64,000 nucleotides of DNA from Vreelandella songnenensis (GTDB lineage Bacteria > Pseudomonadota > Gammaproteobacteria > Pseudomonadales > Halomonadaceae), in NCBI RefSeq assembly GCF_003002925.1, contig NZ_PVTK01000003.1:1-64000 (forward strand), written 5' to 3'. Positions 39,003 to 46,443 of this stretch are shown here, one piece after another. The position numbers and the translations under genes were made by a program. Numbering within the stretch: position 1 is the stretch's first letter; the number at the start of each line of letters is the position of its first letter. The notes under the pieces were generated by a model. The model did no database searches, was not told where the DNA came from, and saw nothing but the letters and a program-made list of their open reading frames with translations.

Positions 39003-39434
39003 ATGAAACTCCTCATACTAACGATGACTCTATTGCTATCAGGCTGCGTTGTTTATCCCATCAACAAAACGCTTCAGCCGGAGGCCGAAATCCTCGTCAC
39101 CGACGCGGAAGGAAAGCCCCTTCAGGGTGCTTGGGTGACTTTGATATCTAGCTCCTACCCGTATGGCTTTGAACAGATGAGAACGGGTGATCAAACCAAT
39201 GATAGAGGCGAGGCGAGCTTTCAAAGCATTAAGGAGTGGCGCACTGAATCGTTAATGCTTCACGGCTCAAACGTATTTTTCTGGAATTGGTGCGTAGTAA
39301 AACCAGCTTTTGAAACACACACGACCATGTGGAGTAGTGATCAAGATTTTCAGCCCCAATACAACGTCATTCTTACGCCAGGGGAAAGCACGCCATGCCC
39401 AGAAGAGATGAATAAAATCGACCGCAGGCTATAA
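39003..39434 (+). CDS. Cassette 5: putative lipoprotein with Ig-like/carboxypeptidase regulatory-like domain
   Basis: The 143-residue product has a lipoprotein signal peptide (MKLLILTMTLLLSGC, lipobox LLSGC) and a beta-type domain beginning AEILVTDAEGKPLQGAWVTL, the pattern of CarboxypepD_reg-like folds, with TNDRGEASF in the second part. It should sit in the envelope, facing the periplasm or surface. Function is unknown. Lipoproteins and exported proteins are common cargo of cassettes. The ATG lies 10 bases after the attC 4 boundary, and its stop overlaps attC 5. Confidence 0.7.
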   Translation: MKLLILTMTLLLSGCVVYPINKTLQPEAEILVTDAEGKPLQGAWVTLISSSYPYGFEQMRTGDQTNDRGEASFQSIKEWRTESLMLHGSNVFFWNWCVVKPAFETHTTMWSSDQDFQPQYNVILTPGESTPCPEEMNKIDRRL

Positions 39435-39527
39435 CAAGCACATGTTGCCGGGCTGATTTTAGCTGAGTTCCGGGCTGGCCATCTATGCGGGTCATAAATG
39501 CGCGGGCAGGGCATTCAACGGTTAGAT
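39429..39527 (+). repeat. attC site 5
   Basis: R'' is CTATAAC (39429-39435) and R' is GTTAGAT (39521-39527, full match). The arms ATGTTGCC and GGGCATTCAACG pair only partly, so this is the least regular of the five. Its length (99 bases) and its position directly after cassette 5 fit an attC site. Confidence 0.65.
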
Positions 39528-39602
39528 GATCTTCCTGACGTCGAGTGTGAGAACATGGCAGCTGTGCCTGCTTGGCCCGCACCGAATGCGTTTGGAGAAA
39601 AC

Positions 39603-40019
39603 ATGAAAAAGTGGTTATTCATAGTGCTTGCTACGCTGTCGCTGTCCGCCGTGGCTGACGACGAAGCGCTTGATTGCAATAACGTAAGGAACACGCTCGA
39701 TACCAATCGGTGCGCGGCTATCGAGCTGGAGGCCGCCGAGGAGGTACTCGCCCACTATCTGGAAACGAGCGTTGAACATAACGCGGCTGACCCTGAATTA
39801 GTCGATGCTATTCAGGTGGCTCAAACGCAGTGGGAGGCGTATGCCGCTGCCCATTGCGGCGCTGTCTATACGCAGTGGCGCGACGGGACCATTCGAGGCG
39901 TCATGGGCATTACGTGCAGTACACGGTTAACGAAACAGCGAACGCACGACGTCTGGCAAGATTTCCTGACCTATATGGACAGTACGCCGCCGGTGTTACC
40001 GGAACCCGCCATCGAGTAA
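39603..40019 (+). CDS. LprI-like (DUF1311) exported protein
   Basis: The 138-residue product has a signal peptide (MKKWLFIVLATLSLSAVADD) and then the LprI/DUF1311 pattern of paired cysteines: DCNNVRNTLDTNRCA, with further Cys in AAHCGAVY and ITCSTRL. LprI of mycobacteria inhibits lysozyme, and relatives are periplasmic; that role is not shown here. The ATG at 39603 follows GGAGAA; the open frame reaches back into attC 5. GC content is closer to the core genome than in cassettes 1 and 3. It may be the last cassette, although no convincing attC follows (only GTAACG/CGTTAT around 40017-40035), or the first resident gene after the array. Confidence 0.72.
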   Translation: MKKWLFIVLATLSLSAVADDEALDCNNVRNTLDTNRCAAIELEAAEEVLAHYLETSVEHNAADPELVDAIQVAQTQWEAYAAAHCGAVYTQWRDGTIRGVMGITCSTRLTKQRTHDVWQDFLTYMDSTPPVLPEPAIE

Positions 40020-40110
40020 CGCTTTGATTCGTTATATGACGGTACTGTCGTTACTTTCTATAGGCACGTACCATGCTTTCTTCCGCTTGATCGAATGAGA
40101 GGGTTCCCCA

Positions 40111-40764
40111 ATGCAGACGTTGAGAATTGACCTGGTGTCCGATGTTGCCTGCCCGTGGTGCGCGATCGGCTACCGGCGTTTGGAACAAGCGCTGGAAACC
40201 CTGAAAGGCGAAATCGATGTGGAACTCCACTGGCAGCCTTTTGAACTCAACCGCGACATGCCGCCCGAGGGCGAGCCGATCCTTGAGCACCTGTGCCAAA
40301 AATACGGCAAGGATGCGGCCACCATGGAACAGTCCCAGCGCGAGATCATGAAGGTTGCCGAAGAGCTTGGTCTGAATTTCCGTGGTGCCGTTGAACGTCG
40401 AGCGAACAACACCTTCGCGGCCCACCGGGTGCTTGCCTGGGCTGCCACGCAGAACCGAGAGACGGCTCTACAACTGGCCCTGTTCGATGCCTACTTCGGT
40501 GAGGCGAAAAACCCGTCAGATCCACAGGTGCTACGCGAGAAGGCGATTGAGGCGGGGCTTGACGGCGATACCGCCGAGGCCATCGCCCGCTCTGATCAGT
40601 ACGCGGACGAGGTTCGCGCGGCTGAGCAGAAATTCATGGAGGCGGGGGTGAGCGCCGTGCCGGGGTTCATCCTCGACGGCCGCTACCTGATTTCCGGCGC
40701 CCAGCCCGCCGAGGTGCTGGTCGATGCGCTTCGTCAGGTGGCGGAAGAAAACGCTAATCGCTAA
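40111..40764 (+). CDS. DsbA family oxidoreductase, FrnE-like
   Basis: The 217-residue product has the 2-hydroxychromene isomerase/FrnE pattern: VSDVACPWCAIGYRRLEQAL with the CPWC redox motif near the N-terminus, an inserted helical domain, and the cis-Pro loop GVSAVPGFILDGRYLISGAQ. There is no signal peptide, so it acts in the cytoplasm, as FrnE does. FrnE-type proteins help against oxidative stress in some bacteria; here the role is an inference. It converges with the glycerol dehydrogenase gene. Confidence 0.92.
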   Translation: MQTLRIDLVSDVACPWCAIGYRRLEQALETLKGEIDVELHWQPFELNRDMPPEGEPILEHLCQKYGKDAATMEQSQREIMKVAEELGLNFRGAVERRANNTFAAHRVLAWAATQNRETALQLALFDAYFGEAKNPSDPQVLREKAIEAGLDGDTAEAIARSDQYADEVRAAEQKFMEAGVSAVPGFILDGRYLISGAQPAEVLVDALRQVAEENANR

Positions 40765-40803
40765 GGGGCTAGAGGCTCTAGCCTGAATCAAGGGCTGGTC
40801 GAT

Positions 40804-40835
40804 GCACATGACGCCACACACGTGGCGCCATGTGC
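40804..40835. terminator. Hairpin between the convergent FrnE-like gene and gldA
   Basis: GCACATG-A-CGCCAC and GTGGCG-C-CATGTGC pair over 13 bp around an ACAC loop with one internal mismatch. It lacks a strong T-run, so it may be a weak terminator or an mRNA 3' stabilising hairpin. Confidence 0.45.
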
Positions 40836-40845
40836 CTTGCGGGCC

Positions 40846-41973
40846 TTACTCGCTCACCCCCACCTTCTCCATAAACGCCCGCGCATGCACATCCACTGCC
40901 TTGATGGCGTGAACGATCTGCTTGGGCGTCAGCTCATACGCCAGGTTATGGCTCGATTCGCCTTCCTTCAGTGCCGCTTCCGCTACGCGATAAAGGTCTT
41001 CCTCGCTGGCCTGGTCGAGCTTGAGCGCTTTTAGCGTCATCGGCAGGCCCAGCGCTATATACAGGTCCAGATACTCTTCCAGCTCCGCCTGCGGCGTCTG
41101 GTCAAGGATCAGCTGTGCAACCGTGCCGTAGGCGACTTTTTCGCCGTGAGTCAGGTCGTGGATCTCGCCGTGCAGAGCGGTGAAACCGTTGTGGATGGCG
41201 TGCGCTGCGGCCAGGCCGCCACTTTCGAAGCCCAGCCCGCTCAGCAGGGTGTTGGCTTCCACTACGGCTTCAAACGAGGGCGTGACGATCTGCGCCTGGT
41301 TCGCCTGATAGGCCAGCATGGCGTGCTCGAACAGAATCTCTTCGCACTTCTCGCCAATGGTCGCGCCCAGAAGCGTTGCCTTGCCGCCGGCCATGTTGTT
41401 GGCATTGGCGCGAATCGCCGCGCGTGCCTCGACCCAGGTGGCCAGCGCATCGGCAATGCCCGAGGCCAGAAAACGCGGCGGCGCCTTGCAGATGATGCCG
41501 GTATCGACCAGCACCAGATCGGGATTCTTGCTGTAGAAGCGGTAGGAGTCGAACTCGCCATCGTCACTGTAGATGACCGACAGGGCGCTGGTAGGTGCAT
41601 CGGTAGAAGCGGTGGTGGGCAGTACCGCACAGGCCGCGTCGAGCTTCTCGGCCACGCCCTTGGCGGTATCAATCGCCTTGCCGCCACCGAAACCGATGAC
41701 TACCTCGGCCTGCTGCTTGCGGCCCAGCTCGACGAGGCGGTCGATCTCGCGGTTGGAGGCCTCGCCCTCGAACACCGCGCGCTCAAAACTGACGCCTTCG
41801 CCCTCCAGGCTGGCGCTGAGCTCCTTGCCCGCGATCTCCCAGACTACATCGTCGGCGATCAGCAGTGCCGTTTTCCCTAGTGCCGAGACATAGTGACCGG
41901 CCCGTGCGATAACACCTTCACCCTGAACGTAACGGGCAGGGCTGATGAAGACTTTCTCGTTCGTGGCTTCCAT
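40846..41973 (-). CDS. gldA: Glycerol dehydrogenase
   Basis: GldA oxidises glycerol to dihydroxyacetone with NAD+. The 375-residue product belongs to the iron/zinc alcohol dehydrogenase fold: NAD loop GFGGGKAIDTAKG, the TTASTDAPTSALSVIY stretch, and metal ligands in GIADALATW (Asp), AAHAIHNG (His) and LTHGEKVAYG (His). The presence of ASTDAP points to GldA rather than butanol dehydrogenases. No glp or dha genes are nearby. Confidence 0.92.
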   Translation of the reverse strand: MEATNEKVFISPARYVQGEGVIARAGHYVSALGKTALLIADDVVWEIAGKELSASLEGEGVSFERAVFEGEASNREIDRLVELGRKQQAEVVIGFGGGKAIDTAKGVAEKLDAACAVLPTTASTDAPTSALSVIYSDDGEFDSYRFYSKNPDLVLVDTGIICKAPPRFLASGIADALATWVEARAAIRANANNMAGGKATLLGATIGEKCEEILFEHAMLAYQANQAQIVTPSFEAVVEANTLLSGLGFESGGLAAAHAIHNGFTALHGEIHDLTHGEKVAYGTVAQLILDQTPQAELEEYLDLYIALGLPMTLKALKLDQASEEDLYRVAEAALKEGESSHNLAYELTPKQIVHAIKAVDVHARAFMEKVGVSE

Positions 41974-42133
41974 GGCGGATACTTCCTATACATAGAATGA
42001 GTTGCCTGATCAGTGTAGTCACTTATGCTATTTGTGCGCCTGTGATGATTTGCCGCCTCTACATATCAGGCTGGCTAACAGGCCGTTCTGTACCTTGGAC
42101 CCAAGTGAGCACACCAGAGATGACGAACAACCT

Positions 42134-43096
42134 ATGAACCTGCTCTTCCTCGGCACCTCCGCCGGTGTACCCACCAAAACCCGCAACGTCACCGGCATTG
42201 CCCTGCGCGAGAGCAAGGGTAAAGGCTGGTACCTGATCGATTGTGGTGAGGGGACGCAGCATCAGGTGCTGCACACCAAGCTGTCGTTCCATTCATTGAA
42301 AGCCATCTTTATTACCCACGTACACGGCGACCACTGCTATGGGCTGCCGGGCATATTGGCGAGCGCGGCGATGGGCGGCCGGGAAGAAGCGCTGACGATT
42401 GTGGCGCCCGCGGGTATCAAGGCGTGGCTGGAGGCGACCCTTGAAGCTACGCAGCTATGTTTGCCCTTCGAGCTGGCATTTATCTGCGCCGATGAGCTGC
42501 CAAGCGTCGCGTTTGCGAACATGACTGTGGCTACTTTCACTCTTTCCCATGGCGTCGCTTCCTATGCCTATGCATTTACCGAGCGAAAGGTAAATGCCGA
42601 GCTGGACGTCGAGAAGTTGGCCCAGAAGGGCGTGCCGAGAGGGCCGCTATGGGGGCAGCTAAAGCAGGGGTTCGATATCGAGCTGGCGGGTGAAACCTTG
42701 AAAAGCCACGACTACCTGATCTTCAAGAACCGCCCCAGAAAGATGGTAATCGCTGGAGACAATGCGCGACCTGAGTTATTGCGTGATGCCTGCACGGATG
42801 CCCAGGTGCTGGTGCATGAAGCCACCTACACCCAGGAGATGGCCGAGAAAGCCAGCGCGGTGGGGCATAGTTACGCCCGGCGGGTGGCTGAGTTTGCCGA
42901 ATCGGTCGCGCTGCCTAACCTGGTGCTGACGCACTTCAGCCCGCGCTATCCGCTCAAGGCCGGCGCTTTGCCGTCGATTGAAGATTTTCGCACGGAGGCC
43001 AAGAACGTCTACTCCGGTGGGCTTTACCTGGCGCGGGATTTTCTCGAATTCACCCTGGATAAATCGGGCCACTTTCGTGAAGTGGCGGATGAGTAA
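42134..43096 (+). CDS. rnz: Ribonuclease Z family metallo-beta-lactamase-fold nuclease
   Basis: RNase Z/BN processes tRNA 3' ends. The 320-residue product starts MNLLFLGTSAGVPTKTRN, has the zinc motif THVHGDHCYGLPG (HxHxDH), a flexible-arm insertion, GDNARP with the metal-bridging Asp and LTHFSPRY with the last His. The ATG at 42134 is preferred to the longer open frame from 42002 because relatives start here. It is divergent from gldA. The exoribonuclease and endonuclease roles of the two subtypes cannot be separated by eye. Confidence 0.9.
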   Translation: MNLLFLGTSAGVPTKTRNVTGIALRESKGKGWYLIDCGEGTQHQVLHTKLSFHSLKAIFITHVHGDHCYGLPGILASAAMGGREEALTIVAPAGIKAWLEATLEATQLCLPFELAFICADELPSVAFANMTVATFTLSHGVASYAYAFTERKVNAELDVEKLAQKGVPRGPLWGQLKQGFDIELAGETLKSHDYLIFKNRPRKMVIAGDNARPELLRDACTDAQVLVHEATYTQEMAEKASAVGHSYARRVAEFAESVALPNLVLTHFSPRYPLKAGALPSIEDFRTEAKNVYSGGLYLARDFLEFTLDKSGHFREVADE

Positions 43097-43115
43097 CCCC
43101 CCTTCATCGCGCTGT

Positions 43116-43535
43116 TCAATCGCGGCAGTAGCCTTCGCCGGGGTGTACTACCAGGCAATCTTCCTTGTCCGCCAGCCATTTCAAGCCGGTAGCTTCGCCG
43201 TCAGCCTCGCGCAGCAGCTGTTCACCGTCTTCACGGGTAAAGCGGATGCCCTCGTCCGTTGCCTGCCCTTCGAAGGTGCCGCGCTGATCGGCGTCCAGGC
43301 CGTACTGCATTTCAAGCAGGTAATTGCCCGGGCCGGCGGAATCCTTATGGCGGATCTCCAGAACTAATCCTTCCACGCCGACCCACCGGCCAATCCAGTG
43401 GTCGGTCATCTGATGGGGCGCACTTTGCTCTGCAGAGGTATCCGATGCGGGCTCATTGGAGGTAGCCGTGCTGCTTTCCTGGCTGCACCCGCTGATCAGT
43501 ATCGTGGCGCTTAACGCCAAGACTATTTTTAACAT
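43116..43535 (-). CDS. Hypothetical lipoprotein
   Basis: The 139-residue product has a lipoprotein signal (MLKIVLALSATILISGC). The mature part has a Ser/Thr-rich linker and then a compact domain with WIGRWVGVEGLVLEIRH and KEDCLVVHPGEGYCRD, including two cysteines near the C-terminus. I do not recognise the family. The ATG at 43535 puts the signal at the N-terminus. It converges with rnz (19-base gap) and lies downstream of the FAD hydroxylase on the same strand. Confidence 0.65.
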   Translation of the reverse strand: MLKIVLALSATILISGCSQESSTATSNEPASDTSAEQSAPHQMTDHWIGRWVGVEGLVLEIRHKDSAGPGNYLLEMQYGLDADQRGTFEGQATDEGIRFTREDGEQLLREADGEATGLKWLADKEDCLVVHPGEGYCRD

Positions 43536-43598
43536 GACGAGTACCACCGGCTATCAAGGGAAGAGGAAGTGGCCAACGGATACCCGTTGGCACGCGGT

Positions 43599-44771
43599 TT
43601 ACCACATCTTGAACGGATTCAGCCCATTGGCCTGCTGCATCATCATGCGCTTGGCGAACGGGAAGCGTTCGGCCAGGTGCAGGCTCAAGTCGCCCAGCTG
43701 GCGCAGCGGCCTGGCGCCGGTGAACAGGTGGTGGAAGCTGTCGGTCGCGGCGATCATGGCCTGGTTGGCCGCCCGGCGCTGGCACTCGAAGCGCAGCAGG
43801 TTGAGATAATCGCCCGGGTCGCGGCCCTTGATGATGATCTCCGCCAGGGTGTCCGCGTCGTGCAGGCCGATATTCAGGCCCTGGCCTGCCAGCGGGTGCA
43901 CCACGTGGGCGGCGTCGCCCATCAGCGCCAGACGCTTGCCGATGTAGCGCTTGGCGTGCTGGCGCTTGATGGGAAAGCTTGCGTGGGCCACGACTCGAAT
44001 AAGGTTGCCCAGGCGTTTCGGGAAGGCCGCCTCAATCGCCGCCTTGAGCGCCTCATCGTCGAGCTGTTCGCGCGCCAGGGTATTCTGGGCCGTGTCGTAC
44101 CACACCAGCGAGGCGCGATGGCCGGGCAGCGGCAGCATGGCAATCGGGCCGGTGGGCGTGAACACCTGCCAACTGACATCCTGCTGGGGCAGCTCGGTTT
44201 CCACGTTGATGATCATGGCGCGCTGGTGATAGTCGTAGCTCGTGGTCTCGATCCCGGCCAGCTGGCGCAGGGTGGAGCGGGCGCCATCGGCTCCCACTAC
44301 CAGCCGGGCGCTGAGCGTTCTGCCGTCGTCAAGCTCTACTCGGCGCGTGGCGTCGGTGGCGCGGGTGCTCGTCGGCGCGCTCTGGGTGTAGCAGGTCACG
44401 CTGGGAAGCTCCTTCAAGCGCTCCCATAGCGCGTGCTGCAGCGCACGGTTTTCGATGAACAGGCCGAAGTCGTCCATGTCGCTGTCCGCCGCCGAGAACA
44501 CGCTGTGCCCGGTGCCGTCCTGGTTGGAGACGTCGATATGCCGGAACGGACAGCAGCGCTCTTCGGGAAGCGTGGTGCCGCTCAGCTTGACGAAGGCCAG
44601 CGAGCGGGCGTTCAGCGATGAAATACGCAGATCGTAATCGCCGCTGGCGGGTTCCGGCGCGTCGCCGCGTTCGACCAGGCCGATGGAGAAGCCCGCATTG
44701 CCCAGACGGGCAGCCAGCGCGGCACCCACCATGCCCCCGCCAACAATGATGATATCGTGATCCTGCTGCAT
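43599..44771 (-). CDS. FAD-dependent hydroxylase, UbiH/UbiF/Coq6 family
   Basis: Members hydroxylate the aromatic ring in ubiquinone synthesis. The 390-residue product has the three FAD/NADPH motifs in order: GGGMVGAALAARLGNAGFSI (GxGxxG), VVGADGARSTLR (DG motif) and LMGDAAHVVHPLAGQGLNIG. Which ring position it acts on cannot be decided here. The ATG at 44771 has GGAG 5 bases upstream; the much longer open frame to 45449 overlaps the sirtuin gene and is spurious. No other ubi gene is in the window. Confidence 0.88.
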   Translation of the reverse strand: MQQDHDIIIVGGGMVGAALAARLGNAGFSIGLVERGDAPEPASGDYDLRISSLNARSLAFVKLSGTTLPEERCCPFRHIDVSNQDGTGHSVFSAADSDMDDFGLFIENRALQHALWERLKELPSVTCYTQSAPTSTRATDATRRVELDDGRTLSARLVVGADGARSTLRQLAGIETTSYDYHQRAMIINVETELPQQDVSWQVFTPTGPIAMLPLPGHRASLVWYDTAQNTLAREQLDDEALKAAIEAAFPKRLGNLIRVVAHASFPIKRQHAKRYIGKRLALMGDAAHVVHPLAGQGLNIGLHDADTLAEIIIKGRDPGDYLNLLRFECQRRAANQAMIAATDSFHHLFTGARPLRQLGDLSLHLAERFPFAKRMMMQQANGLNPFKMW

Positions 44772-44876
44772 GAGGTGCTCCTTCAATGCGTCGTCGGCAC
44801 CTATCAAGTACGTTGCATGTGCCCGGAATGTCCTACAGTATCGTCGAGATAGGGGAAACTTGCCTAGGGTGAACAA

Positions 44877-45809
44877 TTGACGCAGGCCGTGGAAATGCAA
44901 AAAAGGGTGGCCCAGGCGGGCTCGGAACTGGCCCGCTTTATCGAGCAGCACCCCAGGCTGTGGGTAATTACCGGCGCGGGCGTGAGTACCGACAGCGGCA
45001 TTCCTGACTACCGTGATGAAGCGGGGCAGTGGAAGCGCCCGCCGCCGGTGCAGCACGGCGATTTCATGGCCTCGCCCAGCGTGCGTCAGCGCTACTGGGC
45101 GCGGGCGCTGGTCGGGTTCCAGGCGCTGCGTGAAGCCAAGCCCGGCGGCGCGCACAAGGCGCTGGCCGCGCTGGAAGCCATGGGGTATATCGAGCGGCTG
45201 GTGACCCAGAACGTGGACCGTCTGCATCAGCGCGCCGGCTCGCGCCGGGTGATCGACCTGCACGGCCGCGCGGATCTGGTGAAGTGCATGCGCTGCGGCT
45301 ATCAAATGATGCGCCATGCCATGCACAGCGAAATGGCGCGCATGAACCCGGCTTTCGCCGCCCTTGACGCTACCCACGCCCCGGACGGGGATGCCGACCT
45401 GGAAACCGATTTCAGCACCTTTCGCGTCTTCGACTGCCCGCGCTGCCACGGCATTCTCAAGCCCGACGTGGTCTATTACGGCGATGTGGTGCCGGTCGAG
45501 CGGCGTCTGGCGGCGGAAGCGGGGCTCAAGAGTGCTCAGGCGGTGCTGGCGGTGGGGACCTCATTGATGGTGTTCTCGGGCTATCGCTTCTGCCGGGAAG
45601 CCCACGCCATGGGCCTGCCCATTGCTTCGCTGTCCCTGGGCGTTACTCGGGCGGATGCGCTGCTGACGCATCAGTGGCAAGCGCCGCTGACGCCCGTTCT
45701 GACGTACGCGGTGGAGCAGTTGGCCTCCCATCAGCGCGCCTTGGATACCCAGGGGTTGTCCGCCAGCCAGAACCGCCAGGGGGCATCGCGGTCTTCGGGT
45801 TCGGCGTAG
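44877..45809 (+). CDS. NAD-dependent protein deacylase, sirtuin family (class II type)
   Basis: Sirtuins remove acyl groups from lysine using NAD+. The product (310 residues from the TTG at 44877; 304 from the ATG at 44895) has GAGVSTDSGIPDYRDEAGQW, TQNVDRLHQRAG with the Asn/Asp pair, the catalytic His in DLHGRADLVKC, and a zinc site with CMRC and CPRC. Long spacing between the Cys pairs and the SIRT4-like pattern fit class II. The last 26 codons are read from DNA that on the other strand encodes the C-terminus of the alkyladenine glycosylase, so the tail is low in conservation. Confidence 0.9.
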   Translation: MTQAVEMQKRVAQAGSELARFIEQHPRLWVITGAGVSTDSGIPDYRDEAGQWKRPPPVQHGDFMASPSVRQRYWARALVGFQALREAKPGGAHKALAALEAMGYIERLVTQNVDRLHQRAGSRRVIDLHGRADLVKCMRCGYQMMRHAMHSEMARMNPAFAALDATHAPDGDADLETDFSTFRVFDCPRCHGILKPDVVYYGDVVPVERRLAAEAGLKSAQAVLAVGTSLMVFSGYRFCREAHAMGLPIASLSLGVTRADALLTHQWQAPLTPVLTYAVEQLASHQRALDTQGLSASQNRQGASRSSGSA

Positions 45810-46372
45810 TCGATGCCTACTCGGGGGCCGCTGGCAATCGGCAGGTGATGGCGCTCCTCGCTTACCCATAGTTTCTCGGCGCGGGTCATGTCGTGGCCAT
45901 AAAGCGCCTTATCCACCCCAAGCGCCCGGGTGAGCTTGCCCGGCCCGTTGCTCAGCGCCCTTCCCGCCATGCTGCGCCGCTCGCGCATTGCCTCTTCGTT
46001 GAGTACGGGCTCCACGGCGCGAATCAGCACCGCACAGGGCGAGCCTTCCGGTTCGGTCACGATATTGAGCAGCCAGTGCATGCCATACACCAGATACACG
46101 TAAGCGTGGCCGGGCTCGCCGAACATGGCCGCCGTGCGCGGCGTCAGCCCGCTATGGGCGTGGCAGGCGGAGTCGTGGGCGCCGCAGTAGGCCTCGGTTT
46201 CCACGATGCGCGCGCCCATCAGCGTGCCGTCCAGTTCGCGTACCAGCCAGCAGCCCAGCAGGTCGTTGGCAACGGCCAGCGTGTCGCGCCGGTAGAAGTC
46301 GCGGGCAAGGGGAGGCAATGATCGTTCGTTCAAGGATCGTTCTTTCACGGATAGGTCAGGCAGTGATGACAT
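45731..46372 (-). CDS. DNA-3-methyladenine glycosylase (AAG/Mpg family)
   Basis: This enzyme excises alkylated purines from DNA. The 213-residue product has the AAG signatures GCWLVRELDGTLMGARIVET, EAYCGAHDSACHAHSGLTPR (catalytic Glu), AYVYLVYGMHWLLNIVTEPE and LSNGPGKLTRALGV. It is divergent from selO and converges with the sirtuin gene, overlapping its 3' end by 79 bases on opposite strands. DinB, another DNA damage gene, lies 1.6 kb away. Confidence 0.93.
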   Translation of the reverse strand: MSSLPDLSVKERSLNERSLPPLARDFYRRDTLAVANDLLGCWLVRELDGTLMGARIVETEAYCGAHDSACHAHSGLTPRTAAMFGEPGHAYVYLVYGMHWLLNIVTEPEGSPCAVLIRAVEPVLNEEAMRERRSMAGRALSNGPGKLTRALGVDKALYGHDMTRAEKLWVSEERHHLPIASGPRVGIDYAEPEDRDAPWRFWLADNPWVSKAR

Positions 46373-46443
46373 TATCTCGCCGCATACTTGAGTGAGCTGC
46401 TAGGGTATTGGTAGACGCCATTGAATGAAAGAGGGAGATCGCC

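Larger units (their letters stand above)
34938..39527 (+). mobile_element. Integron gene-cassette array without integrase (CALIN)
   Basis: Five genes, all on the plus strand, each end in or just before a palindromic site with the attC pattern RYYYAAC...GTTRRRY. The R' boxes are GTTAGGC (36212), GTTAAGT (36989), GTTAGAC (38491), GTTATAG (38986) and GTTAGAT (39521). Gene-to-site spacing is minimal, every site differs in length and inner sequence, and base composition changes from cassette to cassette. These are standard properties of integron cassettes of separate origin. No intI gene is seen in the window, so the array is a CALIN or the far part of an integron. The left boundary is uncertain; 34938 assumes that GTTATGC at 34937 is a boundary. 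Confidence 0.88.

Noticed and set aside
34938-39527. CRISPR array or insertion sequence as explanation for the repeated palindromes
   Set aside because: The palindromes differ in sequence and length, lie one per gene, and share only the attC end boxes; there are no regular spacers, transposase or terminal repeats.
44771-45449. Upstream extension of the FAD hydroxylase frame
   Set aside because: The extra 226 codons run antisense to the sirtuin gene; the ATG at 44771 has a good ribosome site and the FAD motif directly after it.
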